Source of the DNA: an uncultured Roseobacter sp.
Lineage (GTDB): Bacteria; Pseudomonadota; Alphaproteobacteria; Rhodobacterales; Rhodobacteraceae
Assembly (NCBI RefSeq): GCF_947491795.1
Contig: NZ_CANLKW010000005.1
Location: forward strand, 62,001-126,000
Length of the DNA stretch: 64,000 nt
Direction of reading: 5' to 3'
Under the pieces are notes generated by a model, which was not told the origin of the DNA, did no database searches, and saw only the letters and a list, made by a program, of their open reading frames with translations. A program made the position numbers and the translations under genes. Numbering within the stretch: position 1 is the first letter of the stretch; the number at the start of each line of letters is the position of its first letter. Positions 1-8,003 of the stretch are shown here, in pieces.

Positions 1-2
1 CC

Positions 3-710
3 GCAACACTGGCGGGTTTTCTGGCACAGTCGCTGGCAGAAACCCTGGGATCGCTGCTGATGGTTCACGCGGTGAAACCCGGGCACCCGATGGTCTTTTC
101 CAACTGGCCGCTGGTGGTGGACCTGCGCACCGGGGCGTTTGCGGGCGGGGGCGGTGAAACGGCGTTGCTGAATGCGGCATCGGCGCAGCTGAGCAACTGG
201 CTTGGCCTGCCGTCAGGGGTTGCCGCATCCATGACCGATGCCAAAGCGATCGATGCGCAGTATGGTGCAGAAAAGGCGATGACATCGCTGGCCGCAGCCC
301 TCGCCGGGGGCAATCTGATCTATGAAAGTTCCGGGATGACCGCGTCCCTGCTGGGCGCAAGTTTCGAGGCGTTTATTCTGGATGACGAGATGCATTCCGC
401 CACCTACAGGGCGCTGCGGGGCATCGAAGTGACCGAGGAAAACCTGGGCTTTGAAGCGATCTGCGAGGCGGTGCTGGGGCCTGGTCATTTTCTGGGTGGC
501 CAGCACACCTATGCCGCAATGGAACGGGACTATTTCTATCCTTCGATTGCAGACCGCGATGCGCCGGGCACCTGGCAGGAAAACGGCGCTCTGGATGCGT
601 GGAGCCGCGCAAGAGAACGGGCGCGCGAAGTCCTGCGGGATCACAGACCACAGTATCTGACCGCTGAGCAGGACGCGTCGATGCGGTCGGGGTTCAGACT
701 TCTGATGTGA
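3..710 (+). CDS. Trimethylamine methyltransferase (MttB) family protein, C-terminal part
   Basis: The reading frame is open from the window edge, so only the last 235 residues are present. They match the C-terminal half of the MttB superfamily TIM barrel, which transfers a methyl group from a methylated amine to a corrinoid protein. Recognisable stretches are AVKPGHPMVFSNWP, a Gly-rich turn followed by GGETALLNAA, and LGGQHTYAAMERDYFYP near the end. In this bacterial group such proteins usually lack pyrrolysine and act on betaine-like quaternary amines or are of unknown substrate. The missing N-terminus prevents a check for an in-frame amber codon. The last 17 bases overlap the end of the convergent LysR gene. 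Confidence 0.85.
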   Translation, partial: ATLAGFLAQSLAETLGSLLMVHAVKPGHPMVFSNWPLVVDLRTGAFAGGGGETALLNAASAQLSNWLGLPSGVAASMTDAKAIDAQYGAEKAMTSLAAALAGGNLIYESSGMTASLLGASFEAFILDDEMHSATYRALRGIEVTEENLGFEAICEAVLGPGHFLGGQHTYAAMERDYFYPSIADRDAPGTWQENGALDAWSRARERAREVLRDHRPQYLTAEQDASMRSGFRLLM

Positions 711-1680
711 TCCCGGGCGGATCTGGCAGGATAAACCGGCCCCGCAACCAGGGCAGTTGCTGCAGTGCCGGTTCAATGGCGTAGTCGCTGATCAGTCGCC
801 GCATATGCTGCCAGACGAGACGCGTTGTCGCGGGGGCCAGGTCTGCCTGGGCCAGCAGAGAGATGGAGCGTGCAAATTCCTTGCCAGGCAGGGGCAGGAT
901 CGTAACCCTTTCGCTGAAACGCCGTGCGCGCAGGTAATTCGTTGGCGTGGTTATGGCCCAGCCTGTGCCATCGGCCACCATGCCCATCAGGGACTGATTG
1001 CTCTCAAACTGAAACCGGTGGGGCAGTTCAATCCGCTGGCGGCGCAGATGTGTGCTGATCTGTTTTCCGATGATCTGGTCGTCGCTGTAGCGCAGAAACG
1101 GCAACGTGCAGGCACCTTTCATGCAATCCTGCGGGTCAATTGCCGCACCCACAGGCAATGCCAGAACGTAGGGATCGCGCAGCAAGGGCATATCAGTGAG
1201 CCCGTCGGGGAGGGCCTGTGGCAGCGTGGCAATCCCGATATCTATGGCACGGCTGTGCAGAAGCGACAGGATGTCGTGACTGGGGCGCGTCAGATGTGCA
1301 AAACGACAATCAGGCATGACGCGCGCCAGTTGTTTGGCCAGCTCAGGGGCGATCTGGCTGTCAAAATCCTCGATCAGGGCCAGCCGCAGATTGCGCACAT
1401 CAGACAAACGACCCGTCAGCGCGGCACTTTCCGCGCGACGCAGCAGTGCGAGGGCCTCTTCCACATAGTCCAGAAAAGCTGTGCCCTCCGCTGTCAGCGC
1501 CATGGGGCGGCGCGAATGATCCAGCAGTGTTACCCCCAACGCCTGTTCCAGCTGGCGCAGATGATGAGAGACGGTGCTGATGGACAGACCGGCTTCCCGG
1601 GCCACTGTCTGCACCTGGCCGGACCGGGCGGCCTCGCGGAAGATCTCCAGCGACTTGAGGCTGAGTTTTGATCGGTGCAT
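694..1680 (-). CDS. LysR family transcriptional regulator
   Basis: A 328-residue protein of normal LysR length. An N-terminal winged helix-turn-helix occupies about residues 6-65 (AREAGLSISTVSHHLRQLEQ, then LLDHSRRPMALTAEG), followed by a two-lobed substrate-binding-like effector domain. It starts at ATG with GGAACCGG just upstream. It converges on the MttB-like gene and the two 3' ends overlap by 17 bases, so there is no room for separate terminators. The target is not evident. LysR regulators usually act on a divergent neighbour, and the upstream gene here (cysteine synthase) lies on the same strand. Confidence 0.9.
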   Translation of the reverse strand: MHRSKLSLKSLEIFREAARSGQVQTVAREAGLSISTVSHHLRQLEQALGVTLLDHSRRPMALTAEGTAFLDYVEEALALLRRAESAALTGRLSDVRNLRLALIEDFDSQIAPELAKQLARVMPDCRFAHLTRPSHDILSLLHSRAIDIGIATLPQALPDGLTDMPLLRDPYVLALPVGAAIDPQDCMKGACTLPFLRYSDDQIIGKQISTHLRRQRIELPHRFQFESNQSLMGMVADGTGWAITTPTNYLRARRFSERVTILPLPGKEFARSISLLAQADLAPATTRLVWQHMRRLISDYAIEPALQQLPWLRGRFILPDPPGITSEV

Positions 1681-1758
1681 GTCCGGTTCCGTTGTGTGCA
1701 GGTCAGAGCCTGTCCATCCTGCATTGTTTTTGAAAATTTCGAAACCGGGTTTCGAAGG

Positions 1759-2835
1759 TCAGCCCATCTGGTAGCCCGGAGTGGATTGCGAAATTTCTGT
1801 TTCTTCCGCGTTCATCTCCGCTTCGATCTCTTCGAACATCGGCGTTGACAGATACCGCTCACCCGTGTCGGGCAGCATGCACAGAATGACAGAGCCCGGT
1901 GCAGCCGTTTTCGCCACCTGCTGAGAAATGGCAAAGGTAGACCCGCCCGAAATCCCGGTCAGGATGCCCTCCTTGGCGGCCAGCTTGCGGGCCCATGCTA
2001 TGCCTTCTGGTCCCGGGACTGGCAGCAGCTCGTCATAGGACCCGGTGTCCAGGCCTTCCTGCAGAACCGCAGGGATGAAATCCGGTGTCCATCCCTGGAT
2101 CGGATGCGGTTCAAAGGCGCTGTGGCTGACAGCAGGGGCACCGTTGTCATGCCGGTCCTGGGCAATGCCACTGCCCACAAGCTGTGCGTTGGCAGGCTCC
2201 GTCAGAATGATCTTTGTGTCCGGGCGTTCTTGGCGCAGCACCCGGGCGATCCCTGTGACCGTGCCACCCGTGCCGTAGCCGGTGACGAGGTAGTCCAGAC
2301 GCTTGTCTTTGAAGTCCCCCAGTATTTCCTGGGCTGTTGTCGCCTCGTGGATATCCGCGTTGGCGGATGTTTCGAACTGGCTCGCCAGAAACCAGCCGTT
2401 TGCTTTGGCGAGTTCCACGGCCTTGTTGTACATGCCAAAGCCTTTTTCCGCGCGCGGTGTCAGGATGACCTTTGCCCCCAGCATCCGCATCAGGCGGCGG
2501 CGTTCAATGGAAAAGCTGTCGGCCATCGTCACAACCAGCGGATAGCCCTTTTGCGCACAGACCATCGCAAGGCCGATGCCTGTGTTGCCTGAAGTGGCCT
2601 CAACCACGGTCTGGCCGGGTTTGAGCGTACCGGAGCGCTCTGCGGCCTCGATGATATTGAGTGCCAGGCGATCCTTGACCGATGCTGCCGGGTTGAAAAA
2701 CTCTGCTTTGACGTAAAGCTCGACACCCTCAGGGGCCAGGTTGTTGATCCGGATCACGGGCGTGTTGCCCACAGTATCCAGCACAGAGTCGTAGAGCCTG
2801 CCCTGACCGGTCGTGCGGCGGATTGAAGAAGACAT
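1759..2835 (-). CDS. cysK: Cysteine synthase A (O-acetylserine sulfhydrylase)
   Basis: PLP-dependent enzyme that makes L-cysteine from O-acetylserine and sulfide in the cytoplasm. The PLP lysine is Lys54 in the motif NPAASVKDR, and the phosphate or substrate loop TSGNTG is at 81-86. The C-terminal part has the Gly-rich GYGTGGTVTG and GISGGSTFA. At 358 residues it is somewhat longer than the usual 310-345 because of an acidic C-terminal tail. An upstream in-frame ATG exists at 2898, but the ATG at 2835 is chosen because AGAAAGGAAA lies directly before it and the family homology begins there. A cystathionine beta-synthase-like role is less likely given the full-length CysK pattern. Confidence 0.9.
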   Translation of the reverse strand: MSSSIRRTTGQGRLYDSVLDTVGNTPVIRINNLAPEGVELYVKAEFFNPAASVKDRLALNIIEAAERSGTLKPGQTVVEATSGNTGIGLAMVCAQKGYPLVVTMADSFSIERRRLMRMLGAKVILTPRAEKGFGMYNKAVELAKANGWFLASQFETSANADIHEATTAQEILGDFKDKRLDYLVTGYGTGGTVTGIARVLRQERPDTKIILTEPANAQLVGSGIAQDRHDNGAPAVSHSAFEPHPIQGWTPDFIPAVLQEGLDTGSYDELLPVPGPEGIAWARKLAAKEGILTGISGGSTFAISQQVAKTAAPGSVILCMLPDTGERYLSTPMFEEIEAEMNAEETEISQSTPGYQMG

Positions 2836-3122
2836 GTGATTTCCTTTCTGTCCCGGGTGCGTCGGGGCGGCTGTGTCCCCGTAGGGGGTCAGCATCACGC
2901 AGGCGGGTCCTGTTTGGCAACCTCTTAACTTTTTCCGGTCATCGGTTGGCGTCGGGCGTGATCTTGCCAGACGCCGAAAACCGGTGTTAGCCTTGGCCCA
3001 CCTAACCGGGCAGCGGGGTGTCTACCGGACCCGCCCGACGTCGCCGCGCGACGCGTGAAATCTCCGCCTGAACGCCCCCTGGGCGGGGCTTGTGAAACGC
3101 GTTGGACGGGGAGACATTCGCC

Positions 3123-4025
3123 ATGAAAAAAGCAGGTATAATCGGCATCGGAGATATGGGCAGCGGGATCGCGCTGAACCTGATCAGAAATGGGTTCCAG
3201 GTGACCGGCCGGGATCTGAAACCCGACAGAATGGACGCCTTTGAGGCGATGGGCGGGCGGGCCGCGCAGAGCACGGCAGAAGTTGGCCGGAACGCGCAGG
3301 CAGTTTTTGTCATGGTCATGAAAGGAGCCGAGGCACGCGATGTTATCCTGGGACCAGACGGGCTGGTGGCCAGTATGGAGCCGGGGGGAGCGATCATCCT
3401 GAGCGCCACAATCCGGCCCGACGAGGCCCGTGCCATTGGTCAGGACATGTCCGGGTCTGGTATCCATCTGATCGACACGCCGGTTTCGGGCGGTTTCCCC
3501 GGCGCGCAAAGCGGCACGCTGACCATGATGGCCGCAGCGCCGGACGACGTACTGGACCGGTTTGCGCCCTTTATGCAGGCTGTCTCTGCCAGCATTCACC
3601 GCGTCGGCACAGGGCCCGGTGATGGTCAGACGGTCAAAGCCTGCCTGCAGTCCCTGATCGGGGCGCAGTTTTCTGCCACCTTTGAGGCGGCGGCCCTGGC
3701 GGCAAAGGCCGGCGTGCCCGGGCAGGTCATTCTGGATGTTTTTTCGACCTCTTCTGCCGGTTGCGGGGTGGTCAACAATGCGCTTGAAAAGATCATCGAC
3801 CGGCAGTTTGAGGGCACGGGCAGCCACATCAACACCATGCACAAGGATCTGACCATTTCGATGGGCCTGGGTGAAGAGCTCGGCGTGCCGCTGCACACTG
3901 CGGCGGCTGCCATGCAGATCTTTCATGCCGGACGTACGAAGTATCCGGACGGTGACAACTGGGTTTGTACCCGCGTCATCGAGGAGATTGTCGGCGCCGA
4001 ACTGCACCGGAAAGCTGCCACATGA
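3123..4025 (+). CDS. NAD-dependent beta-hydroxyacid dehydrogenase (3-hydroxyisobutyrate dehydrogenase family)
   Basis: A 300-residue oxidoreductase that should oxidise a short 3-hydroxyacid, or reduce a semialdehyde, with NAD(P). The N-terminal Rossmann motif GIGDMG is at 8-13. The family substrate motif DTPVSGG is at 118-124. The catalytic Lys172 sits in the GxGxxxKxxxN pattern, but the usual Asn four residues on is Gln176, which may mark an unusual substrate. The start at 3123 is supported by GACGGGGAGA upstream. Its stop overlaps the start of the next gene by four bases (ATGA), so the two are translationally coupled. Threonate, tartronate semialdehyde or hydroxyisobutyrate are all possible substrates. 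Confidence 0.85.
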   Translation: MKKAGIIGIGDMGSGIALNLIRNGFQVTGRDLKPDRMDAFEAMGGRAAQSTAEVGRNAQAVFVMVMKGAEARDVILGPDGLVASMEPGGAIILSATIRPDEARAIGQDMSGSGIHLIDTPVSGGFPGAQSGTLTMMAAAPDDVLDRFAPFMQAVSASIHRVGTGPGDGQTVKACLQSLIGAQFSATFEAAALAAKAGVPGQVILDVFSTSSAGCGVVNNALEKIIDRQFEGTGSHINTMHKDLTISMGLGEELGVPLHTAAAAMQIFHAGRTKYPDGDNWVCTRVIEEIVGAELHRKAAT

Positions 4026-4906
4026 AGCTGGGTGTGATCTGTGATGGGATCAGCCGGGATCTGCGTCATGCTGTTGATGTCATGGATGAGTTTGGCCTGG
4101 AATATGCCGAACTGCAGTTTGTGGGAGATAAGGAAGTCGGCGATCATACGGCGGGAGAGATCCGCGATATCGACCGACTGTTGCGCGACAGGGGCAAACC
4201 GGTTTCCTGCCTGTCCCGCCATATCTTTGCGGGCATGACAACAGAAAACCGGCCGGGTGATGCGCTGCACACACAGCATATGGATGCTCTGAAAAGGGTG
4301 ATCGATATGGCGCATGTAACCGGGTCGCCGCTGGTGCGGATCATGACCCAGAAAAAGGAACAGATCCTCTGGGGCAGTGGCGGCGCCGAAGTCTGGAACG
4401 TCGCGAAGGGTGCCTGGGATACCATGCCGCCGCTGATTGCACCGGCGGTTGAGCTGGCACGGCGGGAGGGGATCAGGCTGGTTGTTGAAACCGGCAACGG
4501 GACGATGGTGAATTCAAACCATACCGCAAAGCGCCTGATTGATGAGCTGGATGCGCTGGATACGCTGCAGGTTCTGTGGGACCCGGCCAACAACTGCTGG
4601 TGTCACGAACTGGCCTGGCCGGACGGATATGACACCCTGCGCGGCGGGTACCTGGGCCATCTGCACATCAAGGATGTTTTTGTCGACACCCCGCGCGCGA
4701 CGCTGGAAGTGCGGCGTCTGGGCGAAGGGCAGCTGGGGCCTATGCTCGAGCCCATCGCCGCTGCGCTGCGGGCAGAGGCCTGGGATGGGGTGGTCTCGCT
4801 GGAAAGCGTCTGGCATCCGGGGAACGGCAGCTTCGAGGACGGGTTCCGGCAGTGCGTGGGCAGGTTCTGCGACGTTTTTGGCGACAGGCCTGACACGACG
4901 CATTAA
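4022..4906 (+). CDS. Sugar phosphate isomerase/epimerase family protein (xylose isomerase-like TIM barrel)
   Basis: A 294-residue TIM-barrel protein of the AP endonuclease 2/xylose isomerase-like superfamily, which includes hydroxypyruvate isomerases and ketose epimerases. Candidate metal ligands appear in order: the Glu in YAELQF, the Glu in VVETGNG, the Asp in LWDPANN, the His in HLHIKD and the Glu in SLESVWHPG. It starts at the ATG that overlaps the stop of the preceding dehydrogenase. The pair probably forms a two-step route for a sugar acid or similar compound, with the nearby TRAP transporter a possible importer. The substrate cannot be told from sequence. Confidence 0.8.
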   Translation: MKLGVICDGISRDLRHAVDVMDEFGLEYAELQFVGDKEVGDHTAGEIRDIDRLLRDRGKPVSCLSRHIFAGMTTENRPGDALHTQHMDALKRVIDMAHVTGSPLVRIMTQKKEQILWGSGGAEVWNVAKGAWDTMPPLIAPAVELARREGIRLVVETGNGTMVNSNHTAKRLIDELDALDTLQVLWDPANNCWCHELAWPDGYDTLRGGYLGHLHIKDVFVDTPRATLEVRRLGEGQLGPMLEPIAAALRAEAWDGVVSLESVWHPGNGSFEDGFRQCVGRFCDVFGDRPDTTH

Positions 4907-4926
4907 CTGCGGGGCCGGGCGGGTGA

Positions 4927-4972
4927 CATCCGCGCGGGCAATCTGCGCTGGAGTTCAGTGCCCGCCCGGATG
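4927..4972. terminator. Long imperfect inverted repeat between convergent genes, probable bidirectional terminator
   Basis: Two 14-base arms (CATCCGCGCGGGCA at 4927-4940 and TGCCCGCCCGGATG at 4959-4972) pair at 13 of 14 positions around an 18-base loop. It lies between the 3' ends of the convergent isomerase and iclR genes. There is no clear T-tract on either side, so this is a strong hairpin rather than a classical intrinsic terminator. Confidence 0.5.
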
Positions 4973-5056
4973 CCGTTCCGGCGCAGGGCCCGAAACCTGG
5001 CTGCCTCAGGTACGCCATGCAACGGGAAAGTGCATTCGTAAGAACTGAATGATCCG

Positions 5057-5821
5057 TCAGGCGTTGATCTGGTCAGAGAGTTTTTCTGCCGCCTGTTTGA
5101 GCGGGTTCACAAAACGCTGCAGCGTTTCCAGGGAATGGCGCTGGACGGGCGCATGGACCGAAAGGGTGGACATCAGCCGTTTCTGGTTATCGAGCACCGG
5201 GACCGCAATCGCGGCCATGTCTTCCATGAATTCCTGGTTGTCGCAGGAAAAACCCCGTTTGCGGGTCAGTTCGATCTCTGCCTTGAGTGCTGCGCGGTCC
5301 GTAATGGTGCCGGGCGCGTGCCGTTCCAGCTTTGCGTTTTCCAGATACCGGTCCAGATAAGAAGGGCGCAGCGAGGAAAGATACATCTTGCCGCTGGCGG
5401 TACAATGAAAGGGGACCTGCGTGCCCACAGGCAGCTGGATCCGCAAAGGCCAGTGCGTTTCAATCCGGTCGAGATAGGTCATGCCTTCGCGGTCAGGCAT
5501 GGCAATGTTGCAGGTCTCTCCGATTTCGGCGGCGACGCTGCGCAGAATACTCAGGCGCAGCATACGCACGCGCTGTGAAGAAATTGCATTGACGGCCATT
5601 GTCCGGAGCCGGGGCCCCGGAGAATAGGAACGGCCATCAATATCGCGTTGCAGGAACCCTTCGGCCTCGGCAGTGTTGAACAGTCTGTGCAGCGTTGGCT
5701 TTGGCAGGTTCAGGGCGTCCTTGATCACCGAAGGCGTTACAGGCACGCCGGCCTTGACCACTTCCTCTAACAGGACCAGTAACCTGAGATTTGTGGGTAT
5801 CTGGTCCTGTTTTTCAGTCAT
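5057..5821 (-). CDS. IclR family transcriptional regulator
   Basis: A 254-residue regulator with an N-terminal winged helix-turn-helix (SVIKDALNLPKPTLHRLFNTAE) and a C-terminal IclR effector domain (about residues 75-245) that typically binds a small organic acid. The ATG at 5821 is chosen over an in-frame TTG at 5836 because GGACGGA precedes it at a good distance. It is the last gene of the dctP-dctQ-dctM-iclR row, 33 bases after dctM, so it probably controls that TRAP operon and the divergent GMC oxidoreductase. IclR proteins act as repressors or activators, and the sequence does not show which applies here. Confidence 0.9.
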   Translation of the reverse strand: MTEKQDQIPTNLRLLVLLEEVVKAGVPVTPSVIKDALNLPKPTLHRLFNTAEAEGFLQRDIDGRSYSPGPRLRTMAVNAISSQRVRMLRLSILRSVAAEIGETCNIAMPDREGMTYLDRIETHWPLRIQLPVGTQVPFHCTASGKMYLSSLRPSYLDRYLENAKLERHAPGTITDRAALKAEIELTRKRGFSCDNQEFMEDMAAIAVPVLDNQKRLMSTLSVHAPVQRHSLETLQRFVNPLKQAAEKLSDQINA

Positions 5822-5854
5822 GATTCCGTCCGGCAATGCTGTCTTGCCTTCTGC

Positions 5855-7216
5855 TTATTGCATCAACTGAACCAACCACAAGGCGGTGACTGGCGTCAGT
5901 GCAACAAATATCCAGACGATCAGCAGTGATACAAGATACATCGTGGAGAACTTGAGCAGCCTGAAGTACGGCACTCCCGTCACCCCGGACGCGACATAGA
6001 GGTTCAGACCATAGGGCGGTGTAATGAACCCGATTGAAGCACCCACGAGGAAGACCACCGCAAAGTGGATCGGATCCACACCAACAGACACCGCAATCGG
6101 CGCGAGGATCGGTGCGAGGATGATCGTCACGGGCAGGGATTCAAGGATCATACCGGTGATAAACACGATGACCATCGCCGTGGCCAGAACCGCGTAGTAA
6201 CCGCCCATGCCGGTGACAAAGTCGCCGATGTACTCTTTGGCACCCAGTGATGACAGAACCTGCTGCATCGCAACCGACACAGCAATCAGCGGCACCAGAA
6301 TACCCGTGATCTGAGCAGAGCGGGATACGATGGCCGGCACGCTTGGGAGTGTGAAGCCTTCGACGACAAACATCGACATAAAGCTTTTTTCCTCGACGGG
6401 AATGTCTGCGTCGCTGCCCAGCAGTTTGTTCAGCGGGTAGCAAAGAATACCCACAAAGACACAGAAACCAACGGTAATCCCGGCGGCCTCGGTTGGTGAG
6501 AACTTACCGGTGTAGATGCCCCACAGAACCAGGCCGATGGCAAAGAAGCCCAGCCAGGCACCAAAGGCGGTTTTGACGACCCGCGCGAAGGACAGCCGGA
6601 TCAGGATGCCCCAGCCGTTGATGGTGCAGACGATGAATGCAACCAGCATCATGGCAATGACCATCAGCGTTCCGGGCAGGATCCCCGCGATAAACAGCTC
6701 GGAGATGGGCAGGTTCATCAGGAAGCCGTAAACGATGAAGATGATCGACGGCGGAATGATGATCCCGACCGTACCACCCGCAGCGGCGGTTGCCGCCGAA
6801 AAGCGCTCATCATAGTTGCCCTTGACCATTTCCGGATGCAGCATGGAGCCGATTGTGGCGGTCGTTGCGGAGTTTGATCCGGAGATCGCAGCGAACAGGC
6901 CGCAAGCCGCGATAGAGGCCATCGCGAGGCCCCCGCGCAGCCACCCCAGACAGGAATAGGCAAAATTCGACAATCGTCGGGCAATGCCTGACTGGTTGAT
7001 CAGGTCCCCCGTCAGAATAAAGAGTGGCATGGCAAGAAGCGCAAAGCCCTTGCTGAACACGTTAATCAGTTCGTTGCCGGTGTTGGACAACGGCAGGCCG
7101 ATGACAAAGCTGCAGCCGATAACCCAGTAAAAGATGACAAGAAGTACCGGCGTTCCGAGCATGAAGAGCGCCGTTACGCCCAGCGAAATAAGTGTGATCC
7201 ATGATCCGTCGGACAT
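5855..7216 (-). CDS. dctM: TRAP transporter large permease subunit (DctM family)
   Basis: A 453-residue integral inner-membrane protein with about 12 hydrophobic segments, the usual DctM size and pattern. Motifs include AACGLFAAISGSNSATTATIG and, in the second half, a Gly/Pro-rich helix pair. It is the ion-coupled permease of a tripartite ATP-independent periplasmic transporter. The start at 7216 (MSDGSW) overlaps the stop of dctQ as TAATG, so the two permease subunits are coupled. The frame stays open upstream to 7354, but that part lies inside dctQ. The substrate is set by the DctP protein and is unknown. Confidence 0.9.
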   Translation of the reverse strand: MSDGSWITLISLGVTALFMLGTPVLLVIFYWVIGCSFVIGLPLSNTGNELINVFSKGFALLAMPLFILTGDLINQSGIARRLSNFAYSCLGWLRGGLAMASIAACGLFAAISGSNSATTATIGSMLHPEMVKGNYDERFSAATAAAGGTVGIIIPPSIIFIVYGFLMNLPISELFIAGILPGTLMVIAMMLVAFIVCTINGWGILIRLSFARVVKTAFGAWLGFFAIGLVLWGIYTGKFSPTEAAGITVGFCVFVGILCYPLNKLLGSDADIPVEEKSFMSMFVVEGFTLPSVPAIVSRSAQITGILVPLIAVSVAMQQVLSSLGAKEYIGDFVTGMGGYYAVLATAMVIVFITGMILESLPVTIILAPILAPIAVSVGVDPIHFAVVFLVGASIGFITPPYGLNLYVASGVTGVPYFRLLKFSTMYLVSLLIVWIFVALTPVTALWLVQLMQ

Positions 7217-7884
7217 TATACGTCTCCCCCGATAACGGCTTGCTTGATGATCGGGCTGCCGGAACGGTAGTTGTCCCAGTCTTCCAGCCAGTTTCCGATG
7301 ACGCGGCCAGACATAAGCGTGAAGGCGATGGGGACAGTGATGTAGAACCACCATTTCATCACATCATCGACGCCGTCGACGAGCTGGAAGTTGTCTGCCG
7401 AAAGTGCGGTGAAGCGCAGCGAGGTTGTAATGGCGATCCAGCAAAAGCCGAGCCACAAAAGCGCGTCCATTGTCAGTGTCAGCATCTGCCCGGTCGGGCT
7501 CATTTTCGCGCGGAATTCGCTGAAGCTCAGGTGGGTGCGCAGTTTTACGTTATACGAACACGCAAACCAGGCCATGACCATAAAGAGGAAAGGCGGCACC
7601 GTGGTCGATCCGGACCACTGGTTCGAGAACACAAACCGGTCAATAACGCCCCAGCAGATGATGCCGGCGATGATCAGGTACATCGTGACAGAAAGTCCGC
7701 GTTCCAGATGTTTTTCGGCGAATGGCACCAGTTTGTAAAACATGTGTGCCACAAATCCACACACGAACGTCGCCACAAAACAGAAAAGCCACATACCATC
7801 GGCGTCAAACGCCTGCCTCATGTCCCAGGAGCTGCCTGAGAATAGTGCGGGAACAACGGCCACCGCTTCAGCCAAAATCGACAT
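7216..7884 (-). CDS. dctQ: TRAP transporter small permease subunit (DctQ family)
   Basis: A 222-residue membrane protein, slightly long for DctQ, with several transmembrane helices (for example MWLFCFVATFVCGFVAHMFY and the pair around LIIAGIICWGVI). DctQ joins DctM in the inner membrane and is needed for transport. The start at 7884 has GAGGGGGAGA a few bases upstream. It follows dctP after 119 bases that contain a strong hairpin, and it overlaps dctM by one base. Confidence 0.85.
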   Translation of the reverse strand: MSILAEAVAVVPALFSGSSWDMRQAFDADGMWLFCFVATFVCGFVAHMFYKLVPFAEKHLERGLSVTMYLIIAGIICWGVIDRFVFSNQWSGSTTVPPFLFMVMAWFACSYNVKLRTHLSFSEFRAKMSPTGQMLTLTMDALLWLGFCWIAITTSLRFTALSADNFQLVDGVDDVMKWWFYITVPIAFTLMSGRVIGNWLEDWDNYRSGSPIIKQAVIGGDV

Positions 7885-7946
7885 AAAGATCTCCCCCTCG
7901 CTTAAAGAATTCCGCCATTTCCGGTCGGTATTTTAGAGATGACAAA

Positions 7947-7976
7947 GGCTGACCCGCACTTTTGCGCGGATCAGCC
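7947..7976 (-). terminator. Intercistronic hairpin between dctP and dctQ
   Basis: Arms GGCTGACCCGC (7947-7957) and GCGGATCAGCC (7966-7976) pair over 11 positions with one mismatch around an 8-base loop. On the transcribed minus strand the hairpin is followed by TTTGTC, so it could act as a leaky terminator. It could also protect the 3' end of the dctP message. Either would give more binding protein than permease, which is common in binding-protein operons. Confidence 0.6.
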
Positions 7977-8003
7977 CGGTCTCAGGTTAAGCAGATGCCC
8001 GGA

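Noticed and set aside
2925..4007. Long minus-strand open frame opposite the beta-hydroxyacid dehydrogenase
   Set aside because: Its translation is rich in Arg, His and Gly with no family features, while the plus strand encodes a full dehydrogenase with all motifs.
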